64,000 nt of DNA, from assembly GCA_963578825.1 (NCBI GenBank), contig CAUZDW010000003.1:1-64000 (forward strand), written 5' to 3'. Position numbers and translations under genes: made by a program. Source of the stretch: JAJDNS01 sp963578825 (GTDB taxonomy: Bacteria; Acidobacteriota; Vicinamibacteria; Fen-336). The notes below the pieces were generated by a model. That model was given only the letters and a program-made list of their open reading frames with translations. It had not been told where the DNA came from and did not search any database. Of this stretch, positions 23,052 through 30,639 are shown piece by piece. Each line of letters opens with the position of its first letter. Positions within the stretch are counted from its first letter, which is position 1.

Positions 23052-23306
23052 TTAAACGGCCGGCACGGGGGTGGGCGGTGGCTCGAGCGCCTGCGGCGGC
23101 TCGGGTGCCGGCGGGGGTGCCGGCGCGGCCGGGGGTTCGGGAGCCGGAGCCGGGATGTCCGGTGGCATCGTGGCCGAGGAGATGGGGTTCTGGATCTCGA
23201 TGGTGCCCTTGCACTTCGCGCAGCGCGTCTTGACGCTGGGCCGGTCGCCCAGCTTGGCTTCGTCGAAGCGGTAGCGCGACTGGCAACTCGGGCAGACGAT
23301 GATCAT
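23052..23306 (-). CDS. MJ0042-type zinc-ribbon protein with Pro-rich tail
   Basis: 84 aa from ATG 23306. Residues 1-40 are an MJ0042/zinc-ribbon finger: 'MIIVCPSCQSRYRFDEAKLG' with CPSC, then 'TRCAKCKGTIEIQ' with CAKC, giving four Cys zinc ligands. The remainder is a Pro/Ala/Glu linker ('PAPAPEPPAAPAPPPAPEPP'). It ends at TAA 23052; the same frame then continues open into the FHA domain. Zinc-ribbon proteins of this type are often regulatory or membrane-anchored; here the FHA half suggests phosphopeptide recognition if the two parts are made as one chain. Confidence 0.8.
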   Translation of the reverse strand: MIIVCPSCQSRYRFDEAKLGDRPSVKTRCAKCKGTIEIQNPISSATMPPDIPAPAPEPPAAPAPPPAPEPPQALEPPPTPVPAV

Positions 23307-23401
23307 CTCTTCTCCTCAGCTCATCCCGGGCCCGAGCGGATCCGTCGACCCCGCCTTCGGACTGGGGAGAAGGATAATACGAATCGAGCGGCCATAGCAT
23401 A

Positions 23402-23602
23402 ATGAAGATGCAGGATCCGGGTGCTGTCCGGGGAGACGACGTGGACGATTTCGACGATGAAGACGGGTTCGGGGGCAGTGACGTCGCCGAAGACGACGAG
23501 GACCCCGGGGACGTGGGTGGCTGGGATGCCGAGGACCCGGACGATTTTGACGAGGAAGACGACTTCGAGGCCCATGAGGACCACGAGAACGAGGACAAGT
23601 GA
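23402..23602 (+). CDS. 66-aa very acidic protein upstream of lipA
   Basis: ATG 23402; the stop overlaps the lipA GTG start as GTGA, so translation is probably coupled, which is the main argument that it is real. About half of the residues are Asp or Glu ('DDVDDFDDEDGFGGSDVAED', 'DPDDFDEEDDFEAHEDHENE'), with Gly/Trp in the middle. It is expected to be disordered. I recognise no family. It could be a short acidic chaperone-like or metal-sequestering peptide for the Fe-S enzyme LipA, but only position supports this. Confidence 0.5.
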   Translation: MKMQDPGAVRGDDVDDFDDEDGFGGSDVAEDDEDPGDVGGWDAEDPDDFDEEDDFEAHEDHENEDK

Positions 23603-24471
23603 GCGCTAGCACTCCCACGCCAAGCCCCCCCCGACCGTCCTGGATCCGAGCCCGCGCCCCCCAGGGCCCCGGGTACGACCGCCTCGTCGGCCTCATGAGG
23701 GGCCTCGAGCTCCACACGGTTTGTGAGGAGGCCCACTGCCCCAACCTGGGGGAGTGCTGGGCCCGCGGCACCGCCACCTTCATGATCCTCGGCGACGTCT
23801 GCACACGGGCCTGCGGGTTCTGCGCGGTCAAAACCGGCCTGCCCGGTCGGGCTCCCGACCAGGGAGAGCCGGCGCGTGTGGCCGACGCCGTGGCCCGGAT
23901 GGGCCTGAAGCACGCCGTTGTCACCTCCGTAAACCGCGACGATCAGGAGGACGGCGGCGCGTCCCTCTTCGCGGCGACCATCCGCGAGATCCGCCGGCGC
24001 GTCCCGGGCTGTGCCGTCGAGGTCCTCATCCCCGACTTCAAGGGGAGCGAAGAGGCCCTGCGGATTGTCCTCGACGCCCGACCCGACGTCCTCAACCACA
24101 ACACCGAGACCGTGCCCCGCCTGTATCGCCAGGCTCGGGCCGGGGCGAGCTTCTCTCGCTCGATCGAGCTGCTTCGCCGTTCGAAATCGGCCGGCCTTCT
24201 CACCAAGAGCGGCCTGATGGTCGGCCTCGGAGAAGAGTGGGACGAGGTGAAAGACACGATCGAGGCCATCCGCTCCGCGGGCACGGACGTGCTGACCATC
24301 GGGCAGTACCTTCGGCCCTCACCAAAGCACCTGCCGGTGGTCCGGTACTACGCTCCGGAGGAGTTCGACCGCCTTCGCGACATCGCCCTGGCGCTGGGAT
24401 ACGACCACGTCGAGTCCGGGCCCCTGGTGCGGTCGTCGTACCACGCGGAGGAGCACGTGGCGAAGCGCTGA
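23599..24471 (+). CDS. lipA: lipoyl synthase
   Basis: 290 aa, GTG 23599. Radical-SAM enzyme with both clusters visible: auxiliary cluster motif 'CEEAHCPNLGEC' and SAM cluster motif 'CTRACGFC' (CxxxCxxC). Also 'VVTSVNRDDQEDGG', 'NHNTETVPRLY', 'GLMVGLGEEWDEV' and the C-terminal 'GPLVRSSYHA' Ser that coordinates the auxiliary cluster. It inserts two sulfurs at C6 and C8 of protein-bound octanoyl groups of 2-oxoacid dehydrogenases and glycine cleavage H protein. No lipB is adjacent. iscS lies convergently 19 bases away. Confidence 0.95.
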   Translation: MSASTPTPSPPRPSWIRARAPQGPGYDRLVGLMRGLELHTVCEEAHCPNLGECWARGTATFMILGDVCTRACGFCAVKTGLPGRAPDQGEPARVADAVARMGLKHAVVTSVNRDDQEDGGASLFAATIREIRRRVPGCAVEVLIPDFKGSEEALRIVLDARPDVLNHNTETVPRLYRQARAGASFSRSIELLRRSKSAGLLTKSGLMVGLGEEWDEVKDTIEAIRSAGTDVLTIGQYLRPSPKHLPVVRYYAPEEFDRLRDIALALGYDHVESGPLVRSSYHAEEHVAKR

Positions 24472-24490
24472 GCCCTATGCCTCGAGGCGA

Positions 24491-25627
24491 CTACTGCGCG
24501 CGCTGTCGTTCGACGCACTCGCGAATGATGCGGGCGGCCTTGTCCACGTCTTCTTCGGTGGTGGAGCGTCCGAGGGAGAGTCGGAGGGAGGACTGGACGC
24601 GCAGGGGGTCCAGCTTCATCGCCTTCAGGACGTGGGAAGGTTCGGCTCCGCCTGCCGCGCAGGCGGCCCCTGTGGACACCGCGACGCCGGCGAGGTCCAG
24701 GGCCATGAGCAGGCCTTCGGCTTCACACCCCTCGAAGGAGACGTTGGTTGTGTTCGGGACGCGGGGGGCGGCGCCGTTTCGGGTCGCACCGGGCATCGCG
24801 AGGAGCTGCTCCTCCAGGCGATCCCGGAGCCCCGCGAAACGGGGACCGTCCGCCTCGAGCCGTTCGCGTGCAAGGGCGGCGGCGCGGCCGAATCCCACCA
24901 CCCCGGGCACGTTGGTCGTGCCGGCGCGCCGGTTGCGCTCCTGGCTGCCGCCTCGCACCATCGGGGCCATGGCGGTGCCGCGGCGGACATAGAGAGAGCC
25001 CACGCCCTTGGGTCCGTAGATCTTGTGCGCGGAGAGCGTGAGCAGGTCCACATCGAGCTCGCCCACGTCCACGGCCTGCTTGCCGGCGGCCTGCACCGCA
25101 TCGCAGTGCACGAGCGCACCGGCGCGGTGCGCGAGCCGCGCCGCTTCGCGCACCGGCTGGACAACTCCGGTCTCGTTGTTCGCGAGCATCACGGAGACGA
25201 GCGCCGTCCGCTCGTCGAGGGTGCGCTCGAGCGCGTCCAGATCGAGCCGGCCGTCGCCGTCCACCGCCAGGAACTCGACCGGGTAGCCCTCGTCGCCGAG
25301 CGCCCCCACCGTGTGAACCACCGCGTGGTGCTCGACGGGTGTCGTCAGGATCCGCCGGCGAGGCTCGCTCGCCCTTGCGGCGACACCCCGCAGCGCCATG
25401 TTGTCGGACTCGGTCCCGCTGGCAGTGAACACGATCTCCGAGGCCTCGGCGCCTATGAGCTTCGCCACCTGCTTGCGGGCCTGCTCTGCCGCGCTCCGGG
25501 CGCGCTGGCCGTGCCAGTGCATGCTCGAGGGGTTCCCGTAGTCTTCGCGCATGAACGGCAACATCGCGTCCAGGGCCTCGGCCGCGAGAGGGGTCGTCGC
25601 GTTGTGGTCGAGGTAGATGCGTTTCAT
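24491..25627 (-). CDS. iscS: cysteine desulfurase, NifS/IscS family
   Basis: 378 aa from ATG 25627. Fold-type I PLP enzyme: 'MKRIYLDHNATTPLAAEALD', 'ASGTESDNMALRG', 'VHCDAVQAAGKQAVDV', Schiff-base Lys in 'LSAHKIYGPKGVGSLYVRRG', and the active-site loop Cys in 'AVSTGAACAAGG' (the group I IscS/NifS layout with a long loop). It removes sulfur from L-cysteine as a persulfide for Fe-S clusters and tRNA thiolation. No iscU or regulator is adjacent; mnmA and lipA nearby are plausible clients. The symbol iscS could equally be nifS. Confidence 0.92.
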   Translation of the reverse strand: MKRIYLDHNATTPLAAEALDAMLPFMREDYGNPSSMHWHGQRARSAAEQARKQVAKLIGAEASEIVFTASGTESDNMALRGVAARASEPRRRILTTPVEHHAVVHTVGALGDEGYPVEFLAVDGDGRLDLDALERTLDERTALVSVMLANNETGVVQPVREAARLAHRAGALVHCDAVQAAGKQAVDVGELDVDLLTLSAHKIYGPKGVGSLYVRRGTAMAPMVRGGSQERNRRAGTTNVPGVVGFGRAAALARERLEADGPRFAGLRDRLEEQLLAMPGATRNGAAPRVPNTTNVSFEGCEAEGLLMALDLAGVAVSTGAACAAGGAEPSHVLKAMKLDPLRVQSSLRLSLGRSTTEEDVDKAARIIRECVERQRAQ

Positions 25628-25634
25628 GCCGGCC

Positions 25635-27812
25635 TCACTCTCCGGAGCCTGGAGCGGCGGCGGCAGCCGGCCCCGGCGTGCGCTCCCGCGCGAGGAGCAG
25701 GAGCGCCGCGCTGTATACGACGAGCGTCACCAGCATCAGCGCGCGGAAGCCGATCGCCATCGAGAGCATGCTCGCGACACCACCGATCAAGGAGCCGAGG
25801 AGGTTGCTGCCAAAGGCCAGGTCCTTGCGCTCCGTGGCAGCCCAGGCCGTGACGAAGATCAACCCGGAGAAGAAGACCGGCAGGGCCAGGAAGCCGCCGG
25901 CCACGACGACGCGGGCAGCGAAAGGCAGGGCCGCGAGCCCTCCCGTCGGGACCAGCGCCACCGCGATCACGCTGGTGACGAGGCCCACCGCCGGCCAGCC
26001 CGTGACCGACACCGGGAACCGGCTCGCCACGAGGTTCGCCAGAAGGATCATCGCGAAGATCGCTCCCACGATGTAGGCGTTGACGGTCCAGGTCGTGCCG
26101 AAGTAGAGCGCCGCTCGACTCACGCCCACCACCTCGAGGAGCATGAAACCCATCCCGAGCAGCAGCATCGGTGCGTTCATGGGCTCGCCTGCCCGGAAGA
26201 GCGCTTTCCGGAGAGCCAGCCCGAGCGCGAGGCACGCCAGCCCGACGAGGAGATGGTAGCGCGGTACGCCGGGCGCAGGCAGGTAGAGATACGGCCAGTC
26301 GTCGGTCGTCATCCGGGTGTCCAGGGGATAGGCCGCAGGATCGATGAGCCTGGCGCGCAGCTCGGGGTCGGCCTCGGTTCTGGCTCGAATGGCGGACAGG
26401 ACTTCGGGTGGTCCGCCCACGAGCAGGAGCCCGCCCCAGCCCGTGCAGACGGTGCTCGATTGGATCGTCGCCGCCAGCGGCGTCGCGCCGAAGGTCTCCG
26501 TCATGAGGCGGACCATGCGGCCCGAGATCCAGTCGGCCTCGGGGGCAAAGAACAAGACGACGACACCGCTCGGGCTGAGGAGGCGGCTCATGTCCTCGAA
26601 GCTCTCGCGGGTGTAGACGAAGTGGTCGAGGCGCACGTTCGAGTAGGCCGAGGGGTTGGTGTGCGAGTCGAGCAGCCCGAACCAGATGAGGTCGTAGGGG
26701 CCGGTGGCTTTTCTGAAGTAGGCGCGAGCGTCGTCGATGCTCACGGTGACCCGGTCGGAGGAGTACGGCCGATTGGGATGCCGTGCCCGACCGAAGCTCA
26801 CGATCGCGGGGTCGATCTCCACCGCGTCGACGTGCCGGGCGCCCGCCTCGAGAGCCGCGGCCACGTCGTTGCCCGCGCCGGAGCCCACCACCAGGACCCG
26901 CTCCCGAGGCCCCACGATCGCGTGGGGCAGGAAATAGTGCGAGGTGCGGATCTCGTTCGGCGGGTACAGGAGCGGTCGCGCCACCACCGTCTCACGATCG
27001 AGATCCAGCAGCGACATGTAGCCGATGTTGTTCACCTGGAGCAGCTCGCCGCACTGCTCGACGCCGCCCTCTATCGGCTGCATGAGCGGGAGAAGGCTCA
27101 GCTTCTGATAGGGGGACCACAGTGTGGGCAGAGAGTCTCCCCACGCGAAAAGCGGCAACGCCATCGCCAGACCCACCGCGGTGGCACGGGCGGCCCGCCC
27201 GTCCTGGGCCCACACGGCACAGATGGCGAGGCCGACGCCGGCCGCGGCCAGCCACGTGATGGGCGGCATCAGGAGCGCCGTAGCCCCGACAAAGAGCGTG
27301 ATCCCGAACAGGCTGCCGAGGATGTTCGCCGTGTAGGCCGCGATCGGTCGGGGGTAGGCGTCCATCCAGGCTCCCAGCCACTGGCCGAGGGGACGAAACG
27401 TGAAAGCCACTGCGGCGAGGAGAACCAGGCTCATGAGGAGGGAGAAAGCAACGAGCGCCGTGCGCACGTACTGGGGCCAGTCAGCGCCCAGCGTCTGGTA
27501 CCACACCACCGAATCCTGGAAGGCGGCGAGGCCCTGGGTGACGCCTTCTCCCAGCTGCCAACCCCAGGGGTCGCGTATGACCACCGCGAGAAAGGTCAGC
27601 GCCAGCATGCTGGGCAGCAGGAGTGCCGGGCGGCGGGAGTTGCGGGCTCCCAGGCCCAGGCCGAGGAAGGCCGCCACCAGCACCCCGTTCTGCAGGTACG
27701 CAAAGACGCGCAGCTCGGTGCCGACCCAGCGGATCAGGAGCATCTCCAGGAACATGACCAGGACGGAGACAAAGGCGATACGGGCGAGCGGCGCCGCCTG
27801 GGGCGAGAGCAT
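25635..27812 (-). CDS. polytopic membrane protein with spermidine-synthase-like SAM domain
   Basis: 725 aa from ATG 27812 (an upstream in-frame GTG adds 12 residues). N-terminal ~220 residues carry six or seven hydrophobic segments ('IAFVSVLVMFLEMLLIRWVG' first). The middle (~300-520) is a Rossmann methyltransferase/spermidine synthase domain: 'VLVVGSGAGNDVAAALEAGA', acidic SAM loop 'VDAVEIDPAIV', 'VTVSIDDARAYF' and 'YDLIWFGLLDS'. The C-terminal ~200 residues have six more hydrophobic segments. Such membrane-fused spermidine-synthase-like proteins are common but mostly uncharacterised; aminopropyl transfer or methylation at the inner membrane is possible. It is followed after 7 bases by iscS. 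Confidence 0.82.
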   Translation of the reverse strand: MLSPQAAPLARIAFVSVLVMFLEMLLIRWVGTELRVFAYLQNGVLVAAFLGLGLGARNSRRPALLLPSMLALTFLAVVIRDPWGWQLGEGVTQGLAAFQDSVVWYQTLGADWPQYVRTALVAFSLLMSLVLLAAVAFTFRPLGQWLGAWMDAYPRPIAAYTANILGSLFGITLFVGATALLMPPITWLAAAGVGLAICAVWAQDGRAARATAVGLAMALPLFAWGDSLPTLWSPYQKLSLLPLMQPIEGGVEQCGELLQVNNIGYMSLLDLDRETVVARPLLYPPNEIRTSHYFLPHAIVGPRERVLVVGSGAGNDVAAALEAGARHVDAVEIDPAIVSFGRARHPNRPYSSDRVTVSIDDARAYFRKATGPYDLIWFGLLDSHTNPSAYSNVRLDHFVYTRESFEDMSRLLSPSGVVVLFFAPEADWISGRMVRLMTETFGATPLAATIQSSTVCTGWGGLLLVGGPPEVLSAIRARTEADPELRARLIDPAAYPLDTRMTTDDWPYLYLPAPGVPRYHLLVGLACLALGLALRKALFRAGEPMNAPMLLLGMGFMLLEVVGVSRAALYFGTTWTVNAYIVGAIFAMILLANLVASRFPVSVTGWPAVGLVTSVIAVALVPTGGLAALPFAARVVVAGGFLALPVFFSGLIFVTAWAATERKDLAFGSNLLGSLIGGVASMLSMAIGFRALMLVTLVVYSAALLLLARERTPGPAAAAAPGSGE

Positions 27813-27844
27813 GGGAGTGGTTATAGAGGTGGTGCGTGCACCGG

Positions 27845-29311
27845 TCAAGGCTGGCGGGCCGCCAGTACGAGCCGGGCCTTGAGCTCTCGCAGCTCCGTGG
27901 AGAGTCCGACCGGGTATTGGTGCGGGTTCAAGAACCGCTTGATCCCCGGGTGCAAGCGCCCGAGCTGTCGTGCGGCGCGCGAGCGAATCTCGCTGAGCGG
28001 CGGCGGCTCTCGCGCCACGCGTCCCCCGCGCATGACCGGCTCGAGGAGGTCGCTCCCACGGGCGCTCGGGGGGATTCGCTTGAGACGTGTGGGATCCACC
28101 GGATCCACCAGCACCGGGTCGGCCCCGAGGCCCTGCCCCTCGTCATAGATGATGTCGGCGACGAGCCCCTCGTCCGTCTCGAAGCGTCGGATCTGCTGGA
28201 CCCCGGGGCTGGTGGTCTTCGCCGCCTGCTCGGAGATCTTGAGCCGGTGCTGCCACTCCTCTCCGGGACGACGCACCGCCCCGAGCTTGTAGACGCCGCC
28301 GAGTGCCGGCTCCTCTCCGCCGGTCACAAGGCGAGTTCCCACGCCCCAGACGGTGATCGCCGCACCCTGCTCCTTCAGGCTGGCGATCACGTGCTCGTCG
28401 AGGTCGTTGCTGGCGACGATGGCGGCGCCCGTGAATCCCTCGGCGTCCAGCATCTTCCGGGTCTCGATGCTCAGGGAGGCCAGGTCGCCCGAGTCGAGGC
28501 GGACGCCGGCCAGCTCGTGTCCCCGGTCGCGAAGCCAGCGCCCGACCTCGATGGCGTGGCGCACTCCCTGGAGCGTGTCGTAGGTGTCGACCAGAAGCAC
28601 GCAGTTGTTGGGTTGCGTCTTCGCATAGGCCTCGAAGGCCTCCCGCTCCGACGGGAACGACATCACCCAGCTGTGCCCGTGGGTCCCGCGGACCGGGATG
28701 TCGTAGAGGCGCCCTGCCAACACGTTGGAGGTGGCCGCACAGCCACCGACGTACGCGGCCCGCGATGCGCTCAACCCTCCGTCGATTCCCTGCGCCCGGC
28801 GGAGGCCGAATTCGATCACCGTGTCCCTGTCCGCGGCGAGACACACTCGCGCCGCCTTCGTGGCGATGAGGGTCTCGAAGTTGACGACGTTGAGCAGGAC
28901 GGTCTCGACGAGCTGGGCCTGGAGGATCGGTCCCCGCACGCGCACCAGGGGCTCGTGGGGGAAGACCGGCGTTCCTTCCGGCACCGCATCGACGTCCAGG
29001 CGCAGCTCGACGGCCGCGAGCTCCCGGAGAAACGCCGGCTCGAAGAGAGGTCGCTCGTCGTTGCCGAGAAGTGAAGTCAGATAGTCGACGTCCGTCGGCG
29101 TGAAGCGGAACGCCGACAGGCAATCGAGGGCCCGCTCGAGGCCACAGCACAGCGCGAAGCCCCCGCCGAAGGGGCTCTCCCGAAAGAAGAGGTGGAACAC
29201 CGCCTCCTTGTCCCCGTTGCCCGAGGCCCAGTAGGCCTGGGCCATGGTGAGCTCGTAGAGGTCGGTGAGCAGCGTGAGCGAGGTGCGGTAGACGTCGGCA
29301 ACGCGAGACAT
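27845..29311 (-). CDS. pncB: nicotinate phosphoribosyltransferase
   Basis: 488 aa from ATG 29311. NAPRTase features: 'LLTDLYELTMAQAYW' at the N-terminus, 'EFGLRRAQGIDGGLSASRAA', the His in 'VRGTHGHSWVMSF' that is autophosphorylated in the family, and 'GVRLDSGDLASLSIETRKML'. It makes nicotinate mononucleotide from nicotinate and PRPP in the NAD salvage (Preiss-Handler) pathway, cytosolic. Length suits the long bacterial form. It precedes the spermidine-synthase-like gene by 32 bases on the same strand; divergent from the enoyl-CoA hydratase gene. Confidence 0.94.
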   Translation of the reverse strand: MSRVADVYRTSLTLLTDLYELTMAQAYWASGNGDKEAVFHLFFRESPFGGGFALCCGLERALDCLSAFRFTPTDVDYLTSLLGNDERPLFEPAFLRELAAVELRLDVDAVPEGTPVFPHEPLVRVRGPILQAQLVETVLLNVVNFETLIATKAARVCLAADRDTVIEFGLRRAQGIDGGLSASRAAYVGGCAATSNVLAGRLYDIPVRGTHGHSWVMSFPSEREAFEAYAKTQPNNCVLLVDTYDTLQGVRHAIEVGRWLRDRGHELAGVRLDSGDLASLSIETRKMLDAEGFTGAAIVASNDLDEHVIASLKEQGAAITVWGVGTRLVTGGEEPALGGVYKLGAVRRPGEEWQHRLKISEQAAKTTSPGVQQIRRFETDEGLVADIIYDEGQGLGADPVLVDPVDPTRLKRIPPSARGSDLLEPVMRGGRVAREPPPLSEIRSRAARQLGRLHPGIKRFLNPHQYPVGLSTELRELKARLVLAARQP

Positions 29312-29539
29312 GCTCCCCCCCTGCTCGGCTCATCATGCGACACATGGCCGGGGGAGCGCTCGCGGCGGTGCCGGCTGGGAGGCGCCGGTGGGGCCCTCCC
29401 GGGCTCGATCGCCCTCGCTGTCGGCGGTCCCGACGGAACGGACTGTGCTAGACTGCCGCAGGGGTAAACTCTGACGAGAGTGGGGTTTGTCGCCAGCCGC
29501 GAGGCGTCGCCCGCGGGCAGAAAGGGGGCCGACACGCGC
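29312..29539. other. divergent intergenic region pncB / enoyl-CoA hydratase
   Basis: 228 bases that must hold promoters for both directions. A TAGACT at about 29449 could be a plus-strand -10 but no good -35 pairs with it. An in-frame GTG at 29480 offers a longer start for the hydratase. Confidence 0.35.
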
Positions 29540-30364
29540 ATGGTGGAAGACCTCGAAGGCCGGCAGGATGTCGATGCCTTCGCCCCCGAGGACGACCGGA
29601 CCTTCCAGCACATCCAGGTCCAGACACAGCAGGGGATCGTTCGGATCACGCTGAACCGTCCTCCCGCCAACGTCCTCTCGGTCGAAATGCTCCAGGAGAT
29701 CGGGCGGGCGCTCGAGTCGGTCGAGTATCAGCGAGAAGTCCAGCTCGTCGTTCTGAGCGCCGCTGGGAAGTACTTCTCGCCGGGCTTCGAGCTGAACGAT
29801 CACCTGGGCGATCGTGCCTACATGATGCTCGAGGGCTTTCGGGGCATCTTCGAGGCCCTGTTGAAGACCGACAAGCCGACGCTCGGGATCGTCGCAGGCC
29901 CGGCGCTCGGTGCAGGGTGTCTTCTCGCGGCCGCATGCGACATCGTACTGGCCGGAGAGAGCGCCAAGTTCGGCCACCCCGAGATTCGCGGCGGGGTGTT
30001 CAACACCATGGCCGCGGCCCTGCTGCCGCGCCTCGTGGGTCGCAAACGCACGTATGAGATGCTGATGCTCGGCACCACGCTGAGCGCGGCCGAGGCCGAG
30101 CGTGCGGGTCTCATCACCCGGGCCGTACCCGACGACAAGCTCGAGGCCGAAGCGGCCGCCATCATCCAGCGCTTCGCGGAGTCGAGTGCTCCCATCGTCC
30201 AACTCGTCCGTCGAGCGATTGCCGGCGGGCTGGACCTGCCTCTGTACGAGGCCGTGAGCCACGCCGAGGACATCTATCTCAACACGCTGTTGAGCACCGA
30301 GGACGTGGAAGAAGGGCTGAAGGCCGTGGTCGAGAAGCGCAAGCCCGCCTGGAAGGGTCGTTGA
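29540..30364 (+). CDS. enoyl-CoA hydratase/isomerase (crotonase) family enzyme
   Basis: 274 aa from ATG 29540 (GTG 29480 possible, +20 residues). Crotonase fold: 'IVRITLNRPPANVLSVEML', oxyanion-hole strands 'AAGKYFSPGFELNDH' and 'AGPALGAGCLLAAACDIVLA', 'AKFGHPEIRGGVFN' and 'GTTLSAAEAERAGLITRAVP'. The PPANVLS start and overall pattern resemble cyclohexa-1,5-dienecarbonyl-CoA hydratase-like members more than classic FadB, but no other benzoyl-CoA gene is present, so substrate is open. Coupled through TTGA to a DUF2007 gene and then to an acyl-CoA dehydrogenase: a three-gene acyl-CoA operon. Confidence 0.88.
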   Translation: MVEDLEGRQDVDAFAPEDDRTFQHIQVQTQQGIVRITLNRPPANVLSVEMLQEIGRALESVEYQREVQLVVLSAAGKYFSPGFELNDHLGDRAYMMLEGFRGIFEALLKTDKPTLGIVAGPALGAGCLLAAACDIVLAGESAKFGHPEIRGGVFNTMAAALLPRLVGRKRTYEMLMLGTTLSAAEAERAGLITRAVPDDKLEAEAAAIIQRFAESSAPIVQLVRRAIAGGLDLPLYEAVSHAEDIYLNTLLSTEDVEEGLKAVVEKRKPAWKGR

Positions 30365-30639
30365 GCGCGGACGCCGAAAAGGGCGCCGCCGACCACTGGG
30401 AGGTCGTCGCCGAGGTCTCCGAGGTGTACGAGGCCGAGTTCATCGCCCTTCGCCTGAGGGGCGATGGCCTCGAGGCCCGTGTGATCGACCAGAGCTTCCG
30501 CCAGGAGCCGCTGCCGAGCGTGCGCGCGTTTGCCATCGTGCGGGTCTATGTCCCTGCCGAGAATGCCAAGGAAGCGCGGCGGCTCCTCGCGGAAGGGCTG
30601 GAGCCACTCGAAGACGGCGATGCCGGTGACGCGGTGTGA
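30361..30639 (+). CDS. DUF2007-type small protein
   Basis: 92 aa, TTG start within TTGA. The sequence 'VAEVSEVYEAEFIALRLRGD' followed by 'GLEARVIDQ' and 'VRVYVPAENAKEARRLLAEG' has the alpha-beta-beta layout of DUF2007 ('putative signal transducing protein', related to PII-like folds). The role is unknown in the family. Its position sandwiched by four-base overlaps between a crotonase and an acyl-CoA dehydrogenase suggests it senses or regulates that pathway. Confidence 0.78.
   Translation: MSADAEKGAADHWEVVAEVSEVYEAEFIALRLRGDGLEARVIDQSFRQEPLPSVRAFAIVRVYVPAENAKEARRLLAEGLEPLEDGDAGDAV

Noticed and set aside
25617..28148. An 843-codon plus-strand frame across the spermidine-synthase-like gene
   Set aside because: Antisense shadow: charged low-complexity product, while the minus strand has clear membrane and SAM motifs.
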